A DNA stretch of 64,000 nt from CALCKW01 sp033852095 (GTDB lineage: Bacteria; Pseudomonadota; Gammaproteobacteria; CALCKW01): contig JAWSVD010000110.1 of assembly GCA_033852095.1 (NCBI GenBank), positions 24,366 to 88,365 of the forward strand, written 5' to 3'. Both the position numbers and the translations under genes were made by a program. Under the pieces are notes generated by a model. The model made no database searches and was not told where the DNA came from. It saw only the letters and a program-made list of their open reading frames with translations. This document shows positions 34,740 through 43,391 of this stretch, one piece after another; positions within the stretch are counted from its first letter, which is position 1; each line of letters starts with the position of its first letter.

Positions 34740-35732
34740 ATGAGTACTAAGCCCAACAGACACCGACAACTGCGCGCCTTTTGTTACGCCGCCCAGACCG
34801 GAAGTATCTCCAAAGCAGCCACCAAATTAGACCTCAGCCAGCCGTCCATTTCCCTGCAGATCCAAGCGCTGGAACGCGAGCTCGGCGTACAGGTTTTTGA
34901 GCGCCGTGGCCCGCGCATTCAATTGACCCCGGCCGGCGAGGTGCTGCTCGATCTAGCCCAACCCCTGGTGGACGGCATCGAACACCTGAGCACAGCCTTT
35001 CATGCGCGCCTCGGGGACGCCGACAACGGCTACCTGGACATAGCGGCGGGCGAGTCGACGCTGCTGTACATCCTGCCGGAAGTGACCAAGCGGTTCAGCG
35101 ATAACTACCCCCACGTCACGGTGCGATTGCACAATGTCACCGGCCAAGACGGCATGGAGAAATTGCGCGCCGACGAGGTGGAGTTCGCGGTCGGCTCCAT
35201 GCTCGATGTGCCAGAAGACATGGTCTACTACCCGATTTTTGACTACACCCCGACCTTGATCACCCACCCCGATCACCCGCTCAGCAAACTCGATGAAATC
35301 GGCCTCGCGGACATCGGCCAGTACGGTTTGATCCTGCCACCACGGCATTTGGCCAGTTGGGGCGTGGTCGATCTGGTCTTTCAGCAACACGATGTGCCCT
35401 ACCGCGTGCACATGGAGGCCGGCGGCTGGGAGGTGATCAAGCGCTACGTGGGCATGAACCTGGGCATCAGCGTGGTGACCAGCATCTGCCTGCGGCCCGA
35501 AGACCCGCTCTTCACCTACCCACTGGGCAATTACTTTCCGTTGCGCAGCTACGGCGTGGTGATCCGCCGCGGCAAGTTCCTCAGCCCGCAGGCCAAGTGC
35601 TTTCTGGAGACTTTGAGGCCCGACTTCGAGCAGCTCAAATCCATCGAATCGAGCACCGCCGCGCAGACCAGCCGCATTCTGAGCAGCCGCCGACGCGCGC
35701 CCACGGCGCAAAGCCTCGAGGACGACAACTGA
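34740..35732 (+). CDS. LysR-family transcriptional regulator
   Basis: This 330-residue regulator has an N-terminal winged HTH (RAFCYAAQTGSISKAATKLDLSQPSISLQIQALERELG) shown here as its parts TGSISKAATKLDLSQPS and ISLQIQALERELG. A periplasmic-binding-like effector domain follows (YLDIAAGESTLLYILP, EFAVGSMLDVPEDM). The serine- and arginine-rich tail (about 305-330) is longer than usual. It could regulate the divergent symporter operon, a common arrangement for LysR genes. But it is also coupled by TGATG to nudJ, so it leads the nudJ-mnmA-hflD transcript. Effector unknown. Confidence 0.88.
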   Translation: MSTKPNRHRQLRAFCYAAQTGSISKAATKLDLSQPSISLQIQALERELGVQVFERRGPRIQLTPAGEVLLDLAQPLVDGIEHLSTAFHARLGDADNGYLDIAAGESTLLYILPEVTKRFSDNYPHVTVRLHNVTGQDGMEKLRADEVEFAVGSMLDVPEDMVYYPIFDYTPTLITHPDHPLSKLDEIGLADIGQYGLILPPRHLASWGVVDLVFQQHDVPYRVHMEAGGWEVIKRYVGMNLGISVVTSICLRPEDPLFTYPLGNYFPLRSYGVVIRRGKFLSPQAKCFLETLRPDFEQLKSIESSTAAQTSRILSSRRRAPTAQSLEDDN

Positions 35733-36184
35733 TGAGCGAAGCTGTTTGGACACCGCGCATGACAGTTTCAGCGGTGATACACCGCGACGGGCGGTTCTTG
35801 GTGGTGGAGGAATACGACAGCGCGGGTGAGCGGGTGATCAATCAGCCCGCCGGCCACCTCGAAGAGCACGAGAGCCTGATCAGCGCCGTGCAGCGAGAGG
35901 TCATGGAGGAGACGGGTTATGCCTTCGAGGCCACGGCGTTTACCGGGCTCTACCGCTGGCAAGCCGTGGATGCCGGTTTGACCTTTATGCGGCTCAATTT
36001 TATCGGTGAAGTGGCGCAGATTCCCAGCACAGCGCAATTGGACAAGGATATAATTGCGGCGCACTGGCTGAGCCTTGATGAAATCAGCGCCAGAAAGCAA
36101 CGCAGCCCACTGGTGCTGCGCTGCATTGAAGACTACCTCAATCGCCCCCACTATCCTCTCAGCGCACTCATCGACGCAGAATAA
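35732..36184 (+). CDS. nudJ: NUDIX hydrolase, NudJ-type (HMP-PP / nucleoside diphosphate phosphatase)
   Basis: This 150-residue protein has a full Nudix box, G-x5-E-x7-REVMEETGY, at about residues 44-66 (GHLEEHESLISAVQREVMEE). FLVVEEYD and INQPAGHLE are typical of NudJ. Its position immediately before mnmA and hflD matches the enterobacterial order nudJ-mnmA-hflD, which supports the symbol. The ATG shares a base with the LysR stop. NudJ hydrolyses nucleoside and thiamine-precursor pyrophosphates. Confidence 0.85.
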   Translation: MSEAVWTPRMTVSAVIHRDGRFLVVEEYDSAGERVINQPAGHLEEHESLISAVQREVMEETGYAFEATAFTGLYRWQAVDAGLTFMRLNFIGEVAQIPSTAQLDKDIIAAHWLSLDEISARKQRSPLVLRCIEDYLNRPHYPLSALIDAE

Positions 36185-36199
36185 GAGCCAGATTTTTCC

Positions 36200-37303
36200 A
36201 TGAGCATGAACAAAAGCAATATCGTCATCGGCATGTCCGGCGGCGTGGACTCCTCGGTCGCGGCCCATTTATTGGTGCAGCAAGGGCACGACGTGGTCGC
36301 TGTGTTTATGCAGAACTGGGAAGACGAGGAAGGCGACTGCACCGCGCGCCAGGACTACCGCGACGCGGCTGCGGTGTGCGCGCAGCTCGGCATTGAATTG
36401 CACGCGGTCAATTTTGCCGCCGAGTATTGGGACCGAGTGTTCAGCCACTTTCTCAGCGAATACCAGGCCGGCCGCACTCCTAACCCGGATATTCTGTGCA
36501 ACCGGGAGATCAAATTCAAAGCCTTCGTGGACTACGCGCGCGAGCTCGGCGCGGACACCATCGCCACCGGGCACTACGCGCGACACGGCCTGATCGACGG
36601 CCAACCCGCCCTGCTGCGCGGTGTGGACCAGAGCAAAGACCAGAGCTATTTCCTGCACGCGCTCAGCCCCGAACAGCTGGCGCCCAGCATTTTCCCGCTC
36701 GGCGACATGGAGAAGACCCGGGTGCGCGAAATCGCGCGTGAGGCGAACTTGCACGTGGCCAGCAAAAAAGACAGCACCGGCATCTGTTTTATCGGCGAGC
36801 GCCATTTCAACGAATTTCTGGGCACCTATTTGCCGGCGCAATCGGGCGAGATCGTCGGCCCCTCGGGCGAAGTACTGGGCAAGCACAGCGGGCTCATGTA
36901 TTACACCCTGGGACAGCGGCGTGGGCTCGGGGTCGGCGGCTCGCAGCAGCACGGCGAAGACGCCTGGTTTGTCTCGCGCAAGTCGCTGGCCGACAACCGA
37001 CTGCACGTGGTGCAGGGCCACGACCACCCGGATCTATTCAAACAGCGCTTCCTGGTGGACAACATCAGCTGGTGCCGGACCAACCCCGGCACCGGCTCGC
37101 TGCGCTGCTCGGCGAAAATACGCTACCGCCAGCAGGACATGGCTTGCACACTGGAGCTGAGCGAAGATGGACAGCGAGCGATGGTGATATTTGACCAGCC
37201 CATACGTGCCGTGACCCCTGGTCAAAGCGCGGTTTTTTACGACGCTGAGGAATGCCTCGGCGGCGGTGTCATTTGTGACTTTGAACCCACGGCGGATAAC
37301 TAA
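36200..37303 (+). CDS. mnmA: tRNA-specific 2-thiouridylase MnmA
   Basis: This 367-residue enzyme puts sulfur on U34 of tRNA for Lys, Glu and Gln. The PP-loop GMSGGVDSSVAA lies at residues 11-22. The catalytic cysteines are C100 (NPDILCNREIKF) and C196 (STGICFIGER). TGHYARH, KDQSYFLH and the C-terminal beta-barrel with YYTLGQRRGLGVGG are all present. The ATG at 36200 comes 16 bp after nudJ; hflD begins immediately after the stop. Confidence 0.96.
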   Translation: MSMNKSNIVIGMSGGVDSSVAAHLLVQQGHDVVAVFMQNWEDEEGDCTARQDYRDAAAVCAQLGIELHAVNFAAEYWDRVFSHFLSEYQAGRTPNPDILCNREIKFKAFVDYARELGADTIATGHYARHGLIDGQPALLRGVDQSKDQSYFLHALSPEQLAPSIFPLGDMEKTRVREIAREANLHVASKKDSTGICFIGERHFNEFLGTYLPAQSGEIVGPSGEVLGKHSGLMYYTLGQRRGLGVGGSQQHGEDAWFVSRKSLADNRLHVVQGHDHPDLFKQRFLVDNISWCRTNPGTGSLRCSAKIRYRQQDMACTLELSEDGQRAMVIFDQPIRAVTPGQSAVFYDAEECLGGGVICDFEPTADN

Positions 37304-37942
37304 TTGAACAAGACCACAGAAAACCAAGTCATGGCACTGGCCGCCGTCATCGAAGCGGCGTCCCTGGTGGACGAACTCGCCAACAAGGGGCGCTGTGATG
37401 AAACGCGGATGAAGACCGCGATCAACAGCATCTTCAGCCTCGATTCGGACAGCCTGGAGGCCAACTACGGCGGGCGCCGCGCACTGCAGCCAGGCATTCA
37501 AACGCTGCTCGATCAGTTCTCCGCCAGCGCCCTGCCCAACGTCGACGTGGCGCGCTACCAGATGGCCTTGGTGCAGCTGCAGCGCCGTTTGATGCGCGAC
37601 GAGGCGACACTGAACAAACTGCAGGCGGGGATTCGCAGCATCCAGACGCTCAAAGACATGCAGGGAGAGCTCGATCAAGTGGTGATCGGCCGAGTCGCCA
37701 GCCTCTACCAAGAGACCATCAGCCAGCTGAGCCCGCGCATCATCGTCAAGGGCAAACCTAACTTTTTACAAGCCAGTGATTGCTCTGAACGCATCAGAGC
37801 CCTGCTGCTGGCGGGCATCCGTGGCGCGGTGCTGTGGGAACAATCGGGCGGCTCGCGCTGGTCCCTGCTGTTCGGTCGCAGAGCCTACGTCGAATCGGGG
37901 CAAGTACTGCTCAAAGGCATGCAGAACGGGCACGGCAGCTAG
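37304..37942 (+). CDS. hflD: HflD-like high-frequency lysogenization protein
   Basis: This 212-residue all-helical protein matches HflD in the core features ALAAVIEAASLVDELANKG at the N-terminus, RYQMALVQLQRRL in the middle and IRALLLAGIRGAVLWEQSGGSRW near the C-terminus. The start is TTG at 37304, directly after the mnmA stop; this leaves a short leader like that of E. coli HflD, whereas the first ATG (37331) would trim it. Its cellular role beyond binding phage lambda CII in E. coli is unclear. purB, which often follows, is absent here. Confidence 0.88.
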   Translation: MNKTTENQVMALAAVIEAASLVDELANKGRCDETRMKTAINSIFSLDSDSLEANYGGRRALQPGIQTLLDQFSASALPNVDVARYQMALVQLQRRLMRDEATLNKLQAGIRSIQTLKDMQGELDQVVIGRVASLYQETISQLSPRIIVKGKPNFLQASDCSERIRALLLAGIRGAVLWEQSGGSRWSLLFGRRAYVESGQVLLKGMQNGHGS

Positions 37943-38012
37943 GACGCTTGCCATGCTGATCTGAGCGGCGTATATCTGGGCGCCGATGGCTTTAGGTAGG
38001 GCTTAAGGTCTA

Positions 38013-38044
38013 GATAAAATAAGCATGCAACCCGCGTTGCACGC
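38013..38044 (-). terminator. Rho-independent terminator of the OmpA-DUF4332 operon
   Basis: On the - strand GCGTGCAAC and GTTGCATGC form a 9-bp stem with one G-U pair and a GCGG loop (38023-38044), followed by TTATTTTATC. It begins 6 bp after the DUF4332 stop. Confidence 0.7.
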
Positions 38045-38050
38045 CGCCAA

Positions 38051-38752
38051 TCAGCCGTCCAAGTCCAACTGCGACAAGGGGCTAGCGTAGCTGACCCAGC
38101 CAGCGATCATGACCCGGTCCACCACCGTGTCCACCAGCTGCAGCTCGGCATTGGCTGTCTCCAGTTGCGCGTGCAGGTCTTCAATCTCGCGATCGTGCAG
38201 TGCATCGACACTCATGATGCCCACCGTGACCAGCAGACGCGCGTGTTTGCCGTCCATGCCAGGCACCCGCAACAGGTCAGCCATAGTACGCCACTCTCGC
38301 ACTTGATCCGGCTCTTGTTCGAGCGCGGTAGAGAGCAGGCGAAGCTTGGAGTCTCCTTCACTCTCACGCAATAAATCATAGGTGGTGCGGATACCGACGT
38401 CGCGCATCATGTGCAGCGCCTTGTCGTTCACGCCCGGCAGATCGGCCACGCGGTATTCCCCGCGCATCTGTCGACTATCGGACGATGGCTGCGCAGGGGA
38501 TGACAACAGAGAGGTGCGCACTGCCGCAGTGTCGTCCACAGCCGTTCCGCCGGATGCTTGAACCCGTTTCAAACGCGTCTGCAGCTCATTGCGCTCGGCT
38601 TCTATGCGCCCCAGTTGCAGTGATAACTCACGCTCCCGACCTTCGTCGCCGCCGTCGATCATCTGCCGAAAACCCCAGCCGACCACGAAGCCAATGGCAC
38701 AAGCCACCGCCAACAGGACGACGATCTCACCCATGAGATAGGTCATGCCCAT
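38051..38752 (-). CDS. DUF4332 (helix-hairpin-helix) protein with N-terminal membrane anchor
   Basis: This 233-residue protein has one membrane helix (about residues 8-27), a short coiled coil (about 38-66, RERELSLQLGRIEAERNELQ) and a low-complexity linker. Its DUF4332-like helix-hairpin-helix region runs from YRVADLPGVNDKALHMMRDVGI to LRVPGMDGKHARLLVTVGI (about 100-190). The ATG at 38752 is chosen for the upstream GGGGAG site, which lies in the 3' end of the OmpA-like gene; a TTG six bases earlier is possible. It is coupled to the OmpA/BON gene. Helix-hairpin-helix domains usually bind DNA or protein; a membrane-anchored one next to a cell-wall-binding protein is not a known pairing to me. 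Confidence 0.75.
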   Translation of the reverse strand: MGMTYLMGEIVVLLAVACAIGFVVGWGFRQMIDGGDEGRERELSLQLGRIEAERNELQTRLKRVQASGGTAVDDTAAVRTSLLSSPAQPSSDSRQMRGEYRVADLPGVNDKALHMMRDVGIRTTYDLLRESEGDSKLRLLSTALEQEPDQVREWRTMADLLRVPGMDGKHARLLVTVGIMSVDALHDREIEDLHAQLETANAELQLVDTVVDRVMIAGWVSYASPLSQLDLDG

Positions 38753-38758
38753 ACCCAA

Positions 38759-39856
38759 CTACTCCCCAATAACTCTAAATTCAATACGGCGATTCACCGC
38801 CCGACCGCGAGCGGTCTTGTTCGTGGCGATGGGCCGCAGCGGGCCGTAGCCCCGCGCATCCAAGCGCGCCATATTCATCCCCTTCTCAACAAGGTATTCA
38901 CGGACTGTTTCAGCGCGCTCACGACTGAGGCGCTTGTTGAGCTCCGGATCCCCTCTCGCGTCGGTATAACCCCCGATCTGAACCTTCGCTTGCGGGCAGC
39001 GAGCCAAGATAACCATGACGCCATCGATCACAGCGAATGCGCTGTCCTGTAGGCTGGTCTTTGACTTGCGGAACTGCACGCGCTTGTCGCTCATGAATTC
39101 CGCGACGCGCACATCACAATCTGCAGGTGACATGCGCAGTGCAATTTGACGCACCTCCGCTGCCTGCGTTTCAAACGCCGTGCCCCAACTCACTTCGGGC
39201 GGTGTCAGCGCGAGCAACAGCTTTTTAATCAGCGCTTGATCTTCATCTTCGGCAACAACGCCTTCAACGAACAACTTGTTGCTTTTAATTTCCGCAGAGC
39301 CACTGACCATCTTCCCAAGCGCTTTAGCGGCAGCCTTGACGGTATCTGCCCAATAAACTGGAATATTCTCAGTGCCTTGGGCGTCCATTGAGACATTTCG
39401 CTCGCCATAATCCGCAGCGATTCGCGCAACAATGGCACTGCTGGCACGTTCACCTGAAGGTCGATCACCCTCGATTGAAAGTTGCCCATCCAATAAAGTC
39501 AGACGGGTTTTCCACGGGATAAGCGCACCGGGCTGTGCGCTATTCTGCTCGCTATTGTCATCGCCGTTGCCTTGCTGTGAAAACGTCCGGTCGTCGTCAA
39601 GCCATTGCACCCCAACAACACCAAATATCTCCGCAGCGATGGCGGTCGCTTTATCACGTGCCGCGGCATCCCCGCGCAACAATAATTCTCTGCCGTCTGC
39701 CCGCACGCGCACTTGGCCCACACCTGCCGCCTTGAGCAATTGCCGGCTTCTGTTTTCAATGTCGCGTTCTATCAGTGGCGCACGCAAAAACACAGCGTAC
39801 AAAACCACGCAGCTCAAGGCGATCAGACCCGCTAAGGCCAGGATAATTCTTCCCAT
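38759..39856 (-). CDS. OmpA-family protein with BON-like domains and N-terminal membrane anchor
   Basis: This 365-residue protein has an uncleaved-looking N-terminal helix (IILALAGLIALSCVVLYAVFL). Up to three BON-like units follow (about 38-92, 115-165, 180-230), then an OmpA C-terminal peptidoglycan-binding domain (about 250-365) with IGGYTDARGDPELNKRLSRERAETVREYL, quoted in parts as GGYTDARGDPELNKRLS, and NRRIEFRV. A BON-plus-OmpA layout recalls mycobacterial ArfA/OmpATb. It would tie the inner membrane to peptidoglycan. The DUF4332 gene begins 6 bp after its stop. Confidence 0.85.
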   Translation of the reverse strand: MGRIILALAGLIALSCVVLYAVFLRAPLIERDIENRSRQLLKAAGVGQVRVRADGRELLLRGDAAARDKATAIAAEIFGVVGVQWLDDDRTFSQQGNGDDNSEQNSAQPGALIPWKTRLTLLDGQLSIEGDRPSGERASSAIVARIAADYGERNVSMDAQGTENIPVYWADTVKAAAKALGKMVSGSAEIKSNKLFVEGVVAEDEDQALIKKLLLALTPPEVSWGTAFETQAAEVRQIALRMSPADCDVRVAEFMSDKRVQFRKSKTSLQDSAFAVIDGVMVILARCPQAKVQIGGYTDARGDPELNKRLSRERAETVREYLVEKGMNMARLDARGYGPLRPIATNKTARGRAVNRRIEFRVIGE

Positions 39857-40208
39857 AAAATTGCTTTCACACTCTGTCTATAAAACGGCCTGCTTTCGGT
39901 GCCTAATAGTACCTCAGCGAGCCGGATCAACTCGAAGCAAATACGCGACGCCGAAATATTCCAAGCACGGGGCCTCGAATGCAGCATCTCAGCTGGATTA
40001 CTTTTGAGAAAAGATCAACAACACGGTGTAAGCACCGCAATATCGAGGCCCAATCAGGCAGAGGATTTATTAAGAATGGTTAAACATCCGATATTCACCC
40101 TGTATATCGAGCCATACAGGGTATTTTCGGGTCAGTTCTGGGGGTGAACGGACAAATATTACGCAACAGAACCCCTTTCGAGGCTCCCCCACCACGCCGC
40201 CGACGGAT
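39857..40208. other. 352-bp intergenic region with one strong inverted repeat
   Basis: This lies between the DUF1285 gene end and the OmpA-like start, both on the - strand. An 82-codon + strand frame (39899-40147) shows no motif and is not called. The inverted repeat is described separately; promoter elements for the OmpA-like gene should be near 39860-39950 but none is clear. Confidence 0.4.
40097..40122. repeat. Perfect 9-bp inverted repeat
   Basis: ACCCTGTAT (40097-40105) and ATACAGGGT (40114-40122) flank an 8-nt spacer; ATTTT follows on the + strand. It may be a terminator or an operator. CTG-to-CAG spacing is 14, so it is not a LexA box. Confidence 0.5.
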
Positions 40209-40742
40209 TCAGAAGGCGCAAAAATATCCACGGGATTCGATACCCCAGCGCTCGGCCCGCTGTTCGAGTACATCCGTGAGGCGGTAGTAGGCAGCGCGGC
40301 TGAGCACACCCGCGAGGCCAGGTCGCACCATGATGTAGGGCTGCGGTACATCGGGCTCGAGCCACAAGGGATTGTCCGTGTCCATGATCAACTGCTCGCC
40401 CAGACTTGTCTCAAGGGCAAGCACTTGCTGGCCTGTGTCACTGTGCTGCAGCGACCAATCCACGATGAGAAAGGGCACGTCCTGAACACGAATAAAAACG
40501 CGCTCGGCGGGTGTCACAAGCGCATAGCGCCCGTCCGTCTCCCGCCGCAGCACAGAGGCCAAGAGCTTGACCAAAGCCACACGCGTTATTTCACCGCCCT
40601 CGTGTATCCACCGACCATCGCGCATGATCTCCAGGTCCATCTCCGCGTCACGGCTGGGCTGCCAGCTGTGCACTGGTGGCAGGCCACCGCTGAAGCCCTC
40701 GATCTCGGCGCTGATGTCAGCCAACGACACGGGCTTAGGCAC
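40209..40742 (-). CDS. DUF1285 family protein
   Basis: This 177-residue cytoplasmic protein matches DUF1285: MDLEIMRDGRWIHEGGEITRVALVKLLASVL (as DLEIMRDGRWIHEGGEI), RRETDGRYALVTPAERVFIRVQDVPF, and YIMVRPGLAGVLSRAAYYRL. Solved family members are small two-domain beta proteins of unknown function. The GTG at 40742 overlaps the acetoacetyl-CoA synthetase stop by 8 bp; a TTG at 40766 is the alternative. It is the last gene of the catabolic operon. Confidence 0.82.
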   Translation of the reverse strand: MPKPVSLADISAEIEGFSGGLPPVHSWQPSRDAEMDLEIMRDGRWIHEGGEITRVALVKLLASVLRRETDGRYALVTPAERVFIRVQDVPFLIVDWSLQHSDTGQQVLALETSLGEQLIMDTDNPLWLEPDVPQPYIMVRPGLAGVLSRAAYYRLTDVLEQRAERWGIESRGYFCAF

Positions 40743-42690
40743 TGAGCAGCTCGACGCGATTTGCAAATTCGCCCAAGGCCTCGGGGTTCGCGATCGCGTC
40801 GGTATTGCCTATGGCGACCCCGTGCACCACGTCACGGACCAGCCGCTCGACAATTTTTCCGCTGGTCGTAAGGGGAATCTCGCTCACTTGCACGATCTTC
40901 GCGGGGACATGCTGGGAGGTTGTCTTGGCACGGATATGCTGCTTGATGCGCGCAGACAGTGCCTCGTCCAGTTTCAGCTCTTCCGCGAGCTTCACGAACA
41001 AGACAATGCGGGAGTCATTTTCCCAGTCCTGGCCGATCACGATCGATTCCTCTATGCCCTCGAAATGCGCGAGCTGGCGGTAAATCTCAGCGGTGCCGAT
41101 GCGCACCCCGCCGGGGTTCAGGGTCGAGTCTGAGCGCCCAAAATACCTCAGACCCTTGTTCGCGGTGAGTTCGACGAAATCCCCCTGCGCCCACACACCC
41201 TCGAATTGGCTGAAGTAGGTGTCGTGGTATTTGCCATTGCCGTCGTCGTTCCAAAAACCCAATGGCATGCTGGGGAAAGGCTTGCTGCACACCAATTCCC
41301 CCTTGCCCTGTTCCAGCTCCAGCCCTAAATCACTCCACACTTCCACCGCCATACCCAGGCCGCGGCACTGTATCTCGCCGCGGTGCACCGGCAAGGCGGG
41401 GTTCGTCAAGGCAAAATTGGACAAGATGTCCGTGCCGCCGGCGATGGACCCGAGGCAGACGTCGTCCTTGATGTGGGTGTAGACGTAGTCGTAACTCTCC
41501 GCCGACAGCGCCGAGCCGGTCGACAAGACCATCCGCACGCTGGACAAATCGCTGTCGCGCGCGGGCTTGATGCCCTGTCGCTGCGCGATATCGATCAGCT
41601 TGGCCGAGATTCCCAGCACATTGACGCCCGTGTCCGCGGCGAGGTCAAACAGGGCATTGCCGTCCGGGTAGAAGGGCGAGCCGTCGTAGAGCACCAGGGT
41701 GGCCTCGACCGCTAGCGCCGACACCAACCAGTTCCACATCATCCAGCCACAGGTGGTGCTGTAGAAAATGCGCTCGTCGCGCTTGAGCCCGATGTGCAAA
41801 ACATGCTCTTTGAGGTGCTGCAGCAGCACCCCGCCGGCACCGTGCACGATGCATTTAGGCACACCCGTTGTGCCCGAGCTGTACATCACGTAGAGCGGGC
41901 TGTTAAAGGGCATCATGGTGTATTGCACAGGCTTCGCACTGTACTGCGCGACGGCGTGCGGGTAGAGCACGGCGTGCATCAGTGAGTGCGGGATCTGCGG
42001 CTCGTCCTGCAGATAGGTGCAGATAAACACCTGCTCAACGGATGGCAACTGCTCGATGATTTGCGCGGATTTTTCCAAGGAGTCAAAACTCTTGCCGTTG
42101 TAAAAATAACCGTCGGCGATGAACAAGACCTTGGGCGCCGTCTGGCTGAAGCGGTCCACCGTGCCCTCCACACCGAACTCCGGTGCGCAGGAAGTCCACA
42201 CCGCGCCCAAACTGGCGGTTGCCAACATCGCAACCACCGCCTCCGGCATATTGGGGATGTAGGCCGCGACCCTGTCGCCGGCCACCACGCCCGCGTCTCG
42301 CAACAACTGCTGCGTCTGCGACACAAGCTGCTGCAATTCACACCAGGTGATTTCAGCCTCGACTTCATCTTCGCCGCGAAAAATAAGGGCGAGATCATTG
42401 TCGTTACGGCGCAGCAGGTTTTGCGCAAAATTGAGCCGTGCGTCGGGAAACCACGCAGCACCAGGCATCTGATCGGCGCCCATCAGCACCCGCTCACCCC
42501 GGGTCTCCGCCAACACGCCGCAGAAATCCCACACCAGGGACCAGAAGGACTCCAGATCCTGCAGCGACCATTGATAGAGCGCCTCGTAATCAGCCAGATC
42601 CCTGCCGGCCAGCTCAGAGGCCTTTAACCTAAATCGGGTGATTGCCAGTGCACTGACATCTTCATCACTCGGCGTCCAAATAGCTGCCAT
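40735..42690 (-). CDS. Acetoacetyl-CoA synthetase (acetoacetate-CoA ligase)
   Basis: This 651-residue adenylate-forming enzyme activates acetoacetate with ATP and CoA. A3 motif YVMYSSGTTGVPKCIVHG is intact. TTCGWMMWNWLVSAL and GSIAGGTDILSNF are typical of acetoacetyl-CoA synthetases, YFGRSDSTLNPGGVRIGTAEIY is the hinge/A8 region, and the catalytic lysine is in PLTTSGKIVERLV. Length fits the family. The ATG at 42690 follows AGAAAGAG. In the operon it may recover acetoacetate released during breakdown of the imported substrate. Confidence 0.93.
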   Translation of the reverse strand: MAAIWTPSDEDVSALAITRFRLKASELAGRDLADYEALYQWSLQDLESFWSLVWDFCGVLAETRGERVLMGADQMPGAAWFPDARLNFAQNLLRRNDNDLALIFRGEDEVEAEITWCELQQLVSQTQQLLRDAGVVAGDRVAAYIPNMPEAVVAMLATASLGAVWTSCAPEFGVEGTVDRFSQTAPKVLFIADGYFYNGKSFDSLEKSAQIIEQLPSVEQVFICTYLQDEPQIPHSLMHAVLYPHAVAQYSAKPVQYTMMPFNSPLYVMYSSGTTGVPKCIVHGAGGVLLQHLKEHVLHIGLKRDERIFYSTTCGWMMWNWLVSALAVEATLVLYDGSPFYPDGNALFDLAADTGVNVLGISAKLIDIAQRQGIKPARDSDLSSVRMVLSTGSALSAESYDYVYTHIKDDVCLGSIAGGTDILSNFALTNPALPVHRGEIQCRGLGMAVEVWSDLGLELEQGKGELVCSKPFPSMPLGFWNDDGNGKYHDTYFSQFEGVWAQGDFVELTANKGLRYFGRSDSTLNPGGVRIGTAEIYRQLAHFEGIEESIVIGQDWENDSRIVLFVKLAEELKLDEALSARIKQHIRAKTTSQHVPAKIVQVSEIPLTTSGKIVERLVRDVVHGVAIGNTDAIANPEALGEFANRVELLSA

Positions 42691-42776
42691 CAACTCTTTC
42701 TCTCTACCGCTAGTTCAGCTCAGTCTACCGAATCTGGGCGCAAAGCTGAACGGCCATCAGGTGACCATTGCCGCCA

Positions 42777-43391
42777 TTACTTCTCGCGCGGCAGCCTGCC
42801 CATCAGATAAAACTCGTCGTTGGGCCGCATGTCGATGGTATTGGCCATGCGATTCGACAGCCCGAACAGCGCGGATATGGCGGCGATGTCCCACACATCC
42901 TCACGATCAAAACCGTGTATCGCCAATATTTCGTAGTCATCTGCGTTGATTTCCGCTGAGCGCAGCGTGACTTTTTCCGCAAAGCCCAGCATGGCCCGCT
43001 CGCGGGCGCTGATCTCAGACTTGCGGTAATTGATCGCCACTTGATCGGCCAAGAGCGGTTTTTTAGAGTAGATCCTAAGCAAAGCACCGTGCGACACAAC
43101 GCAGTAGTGGCAAGCGTTGAGGGAGCTGGTCACCACCACGATCATCTCGCGCTCAGCCGGCGTGAGCTGTGATTCTTCACGCTCCATCACCGCGTCATGG
43201 TAGGCAAAAAAAGCGCGAAACTCGGCCGGCCGGTGCGCCAACGCCACAAACACATTGGGCACAAAACCTGCTTTCTCGGCCACTTGTTCGATGCGTTCCC
43301 GCACATCGGCTGGCAAGCTGCTCAGCGTGGGAACCGGAAAAGCACTGATGGATTCATCCAGCGATTCCTGCAAATCTGATATTTCACTCAT
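42777..43391 (-). CDS. AhpD-like / uncharacterised peroxidase-related protein
   Basis: This 204-residue carboxymuconolactone-decarboxylase-fold protein has the redox CxxC motif in SLNACHYCVVSHG (about residue 97), the upstream glutamate in LTPAEREMIVVV, and WDIAAISALFGLSNRMAN typical of the peroxidase-related subfamily. It would reduce peroxides with an external thiol partner. I chose the ATG at 43391 (MSEISD), which has AGAGG 12 bases upstream; an ATG at 43403 is possible. It overlaps the stop of the PaaK-like gene. Confidence 0.85.
   Translation of the reverse strand: MSEISDLQESLDESISAFPVPTLSSLPADVRERIEQVAEKAGFVPNVFVALAHRPAEFRAFFAYHDAVMEREESQLTPAEREMIVVVTSSLNACHYCVVSHGALLRIYSKKPLLADQVAINYRKSEISARERAMLGFAEKVTLRSAEINADDYEILAIHGFDREDVWDIAAISALFGLSNRMANTIDMRPNDEFYLMGRLPREK

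Noticed and set aside
40097..40122. Possible LexA box within the ACCCTGTAT/ATACAGGGT repeat
   Set aside because: LexA boxes need CTG and CAG ten bases apart; here the gap is fourteen.
39899..40147. 82-codon + strand frame in the OmpA upstream region
   Set aside because: No motif, no convincing start, and it covers the 9-bp inverted repeat.
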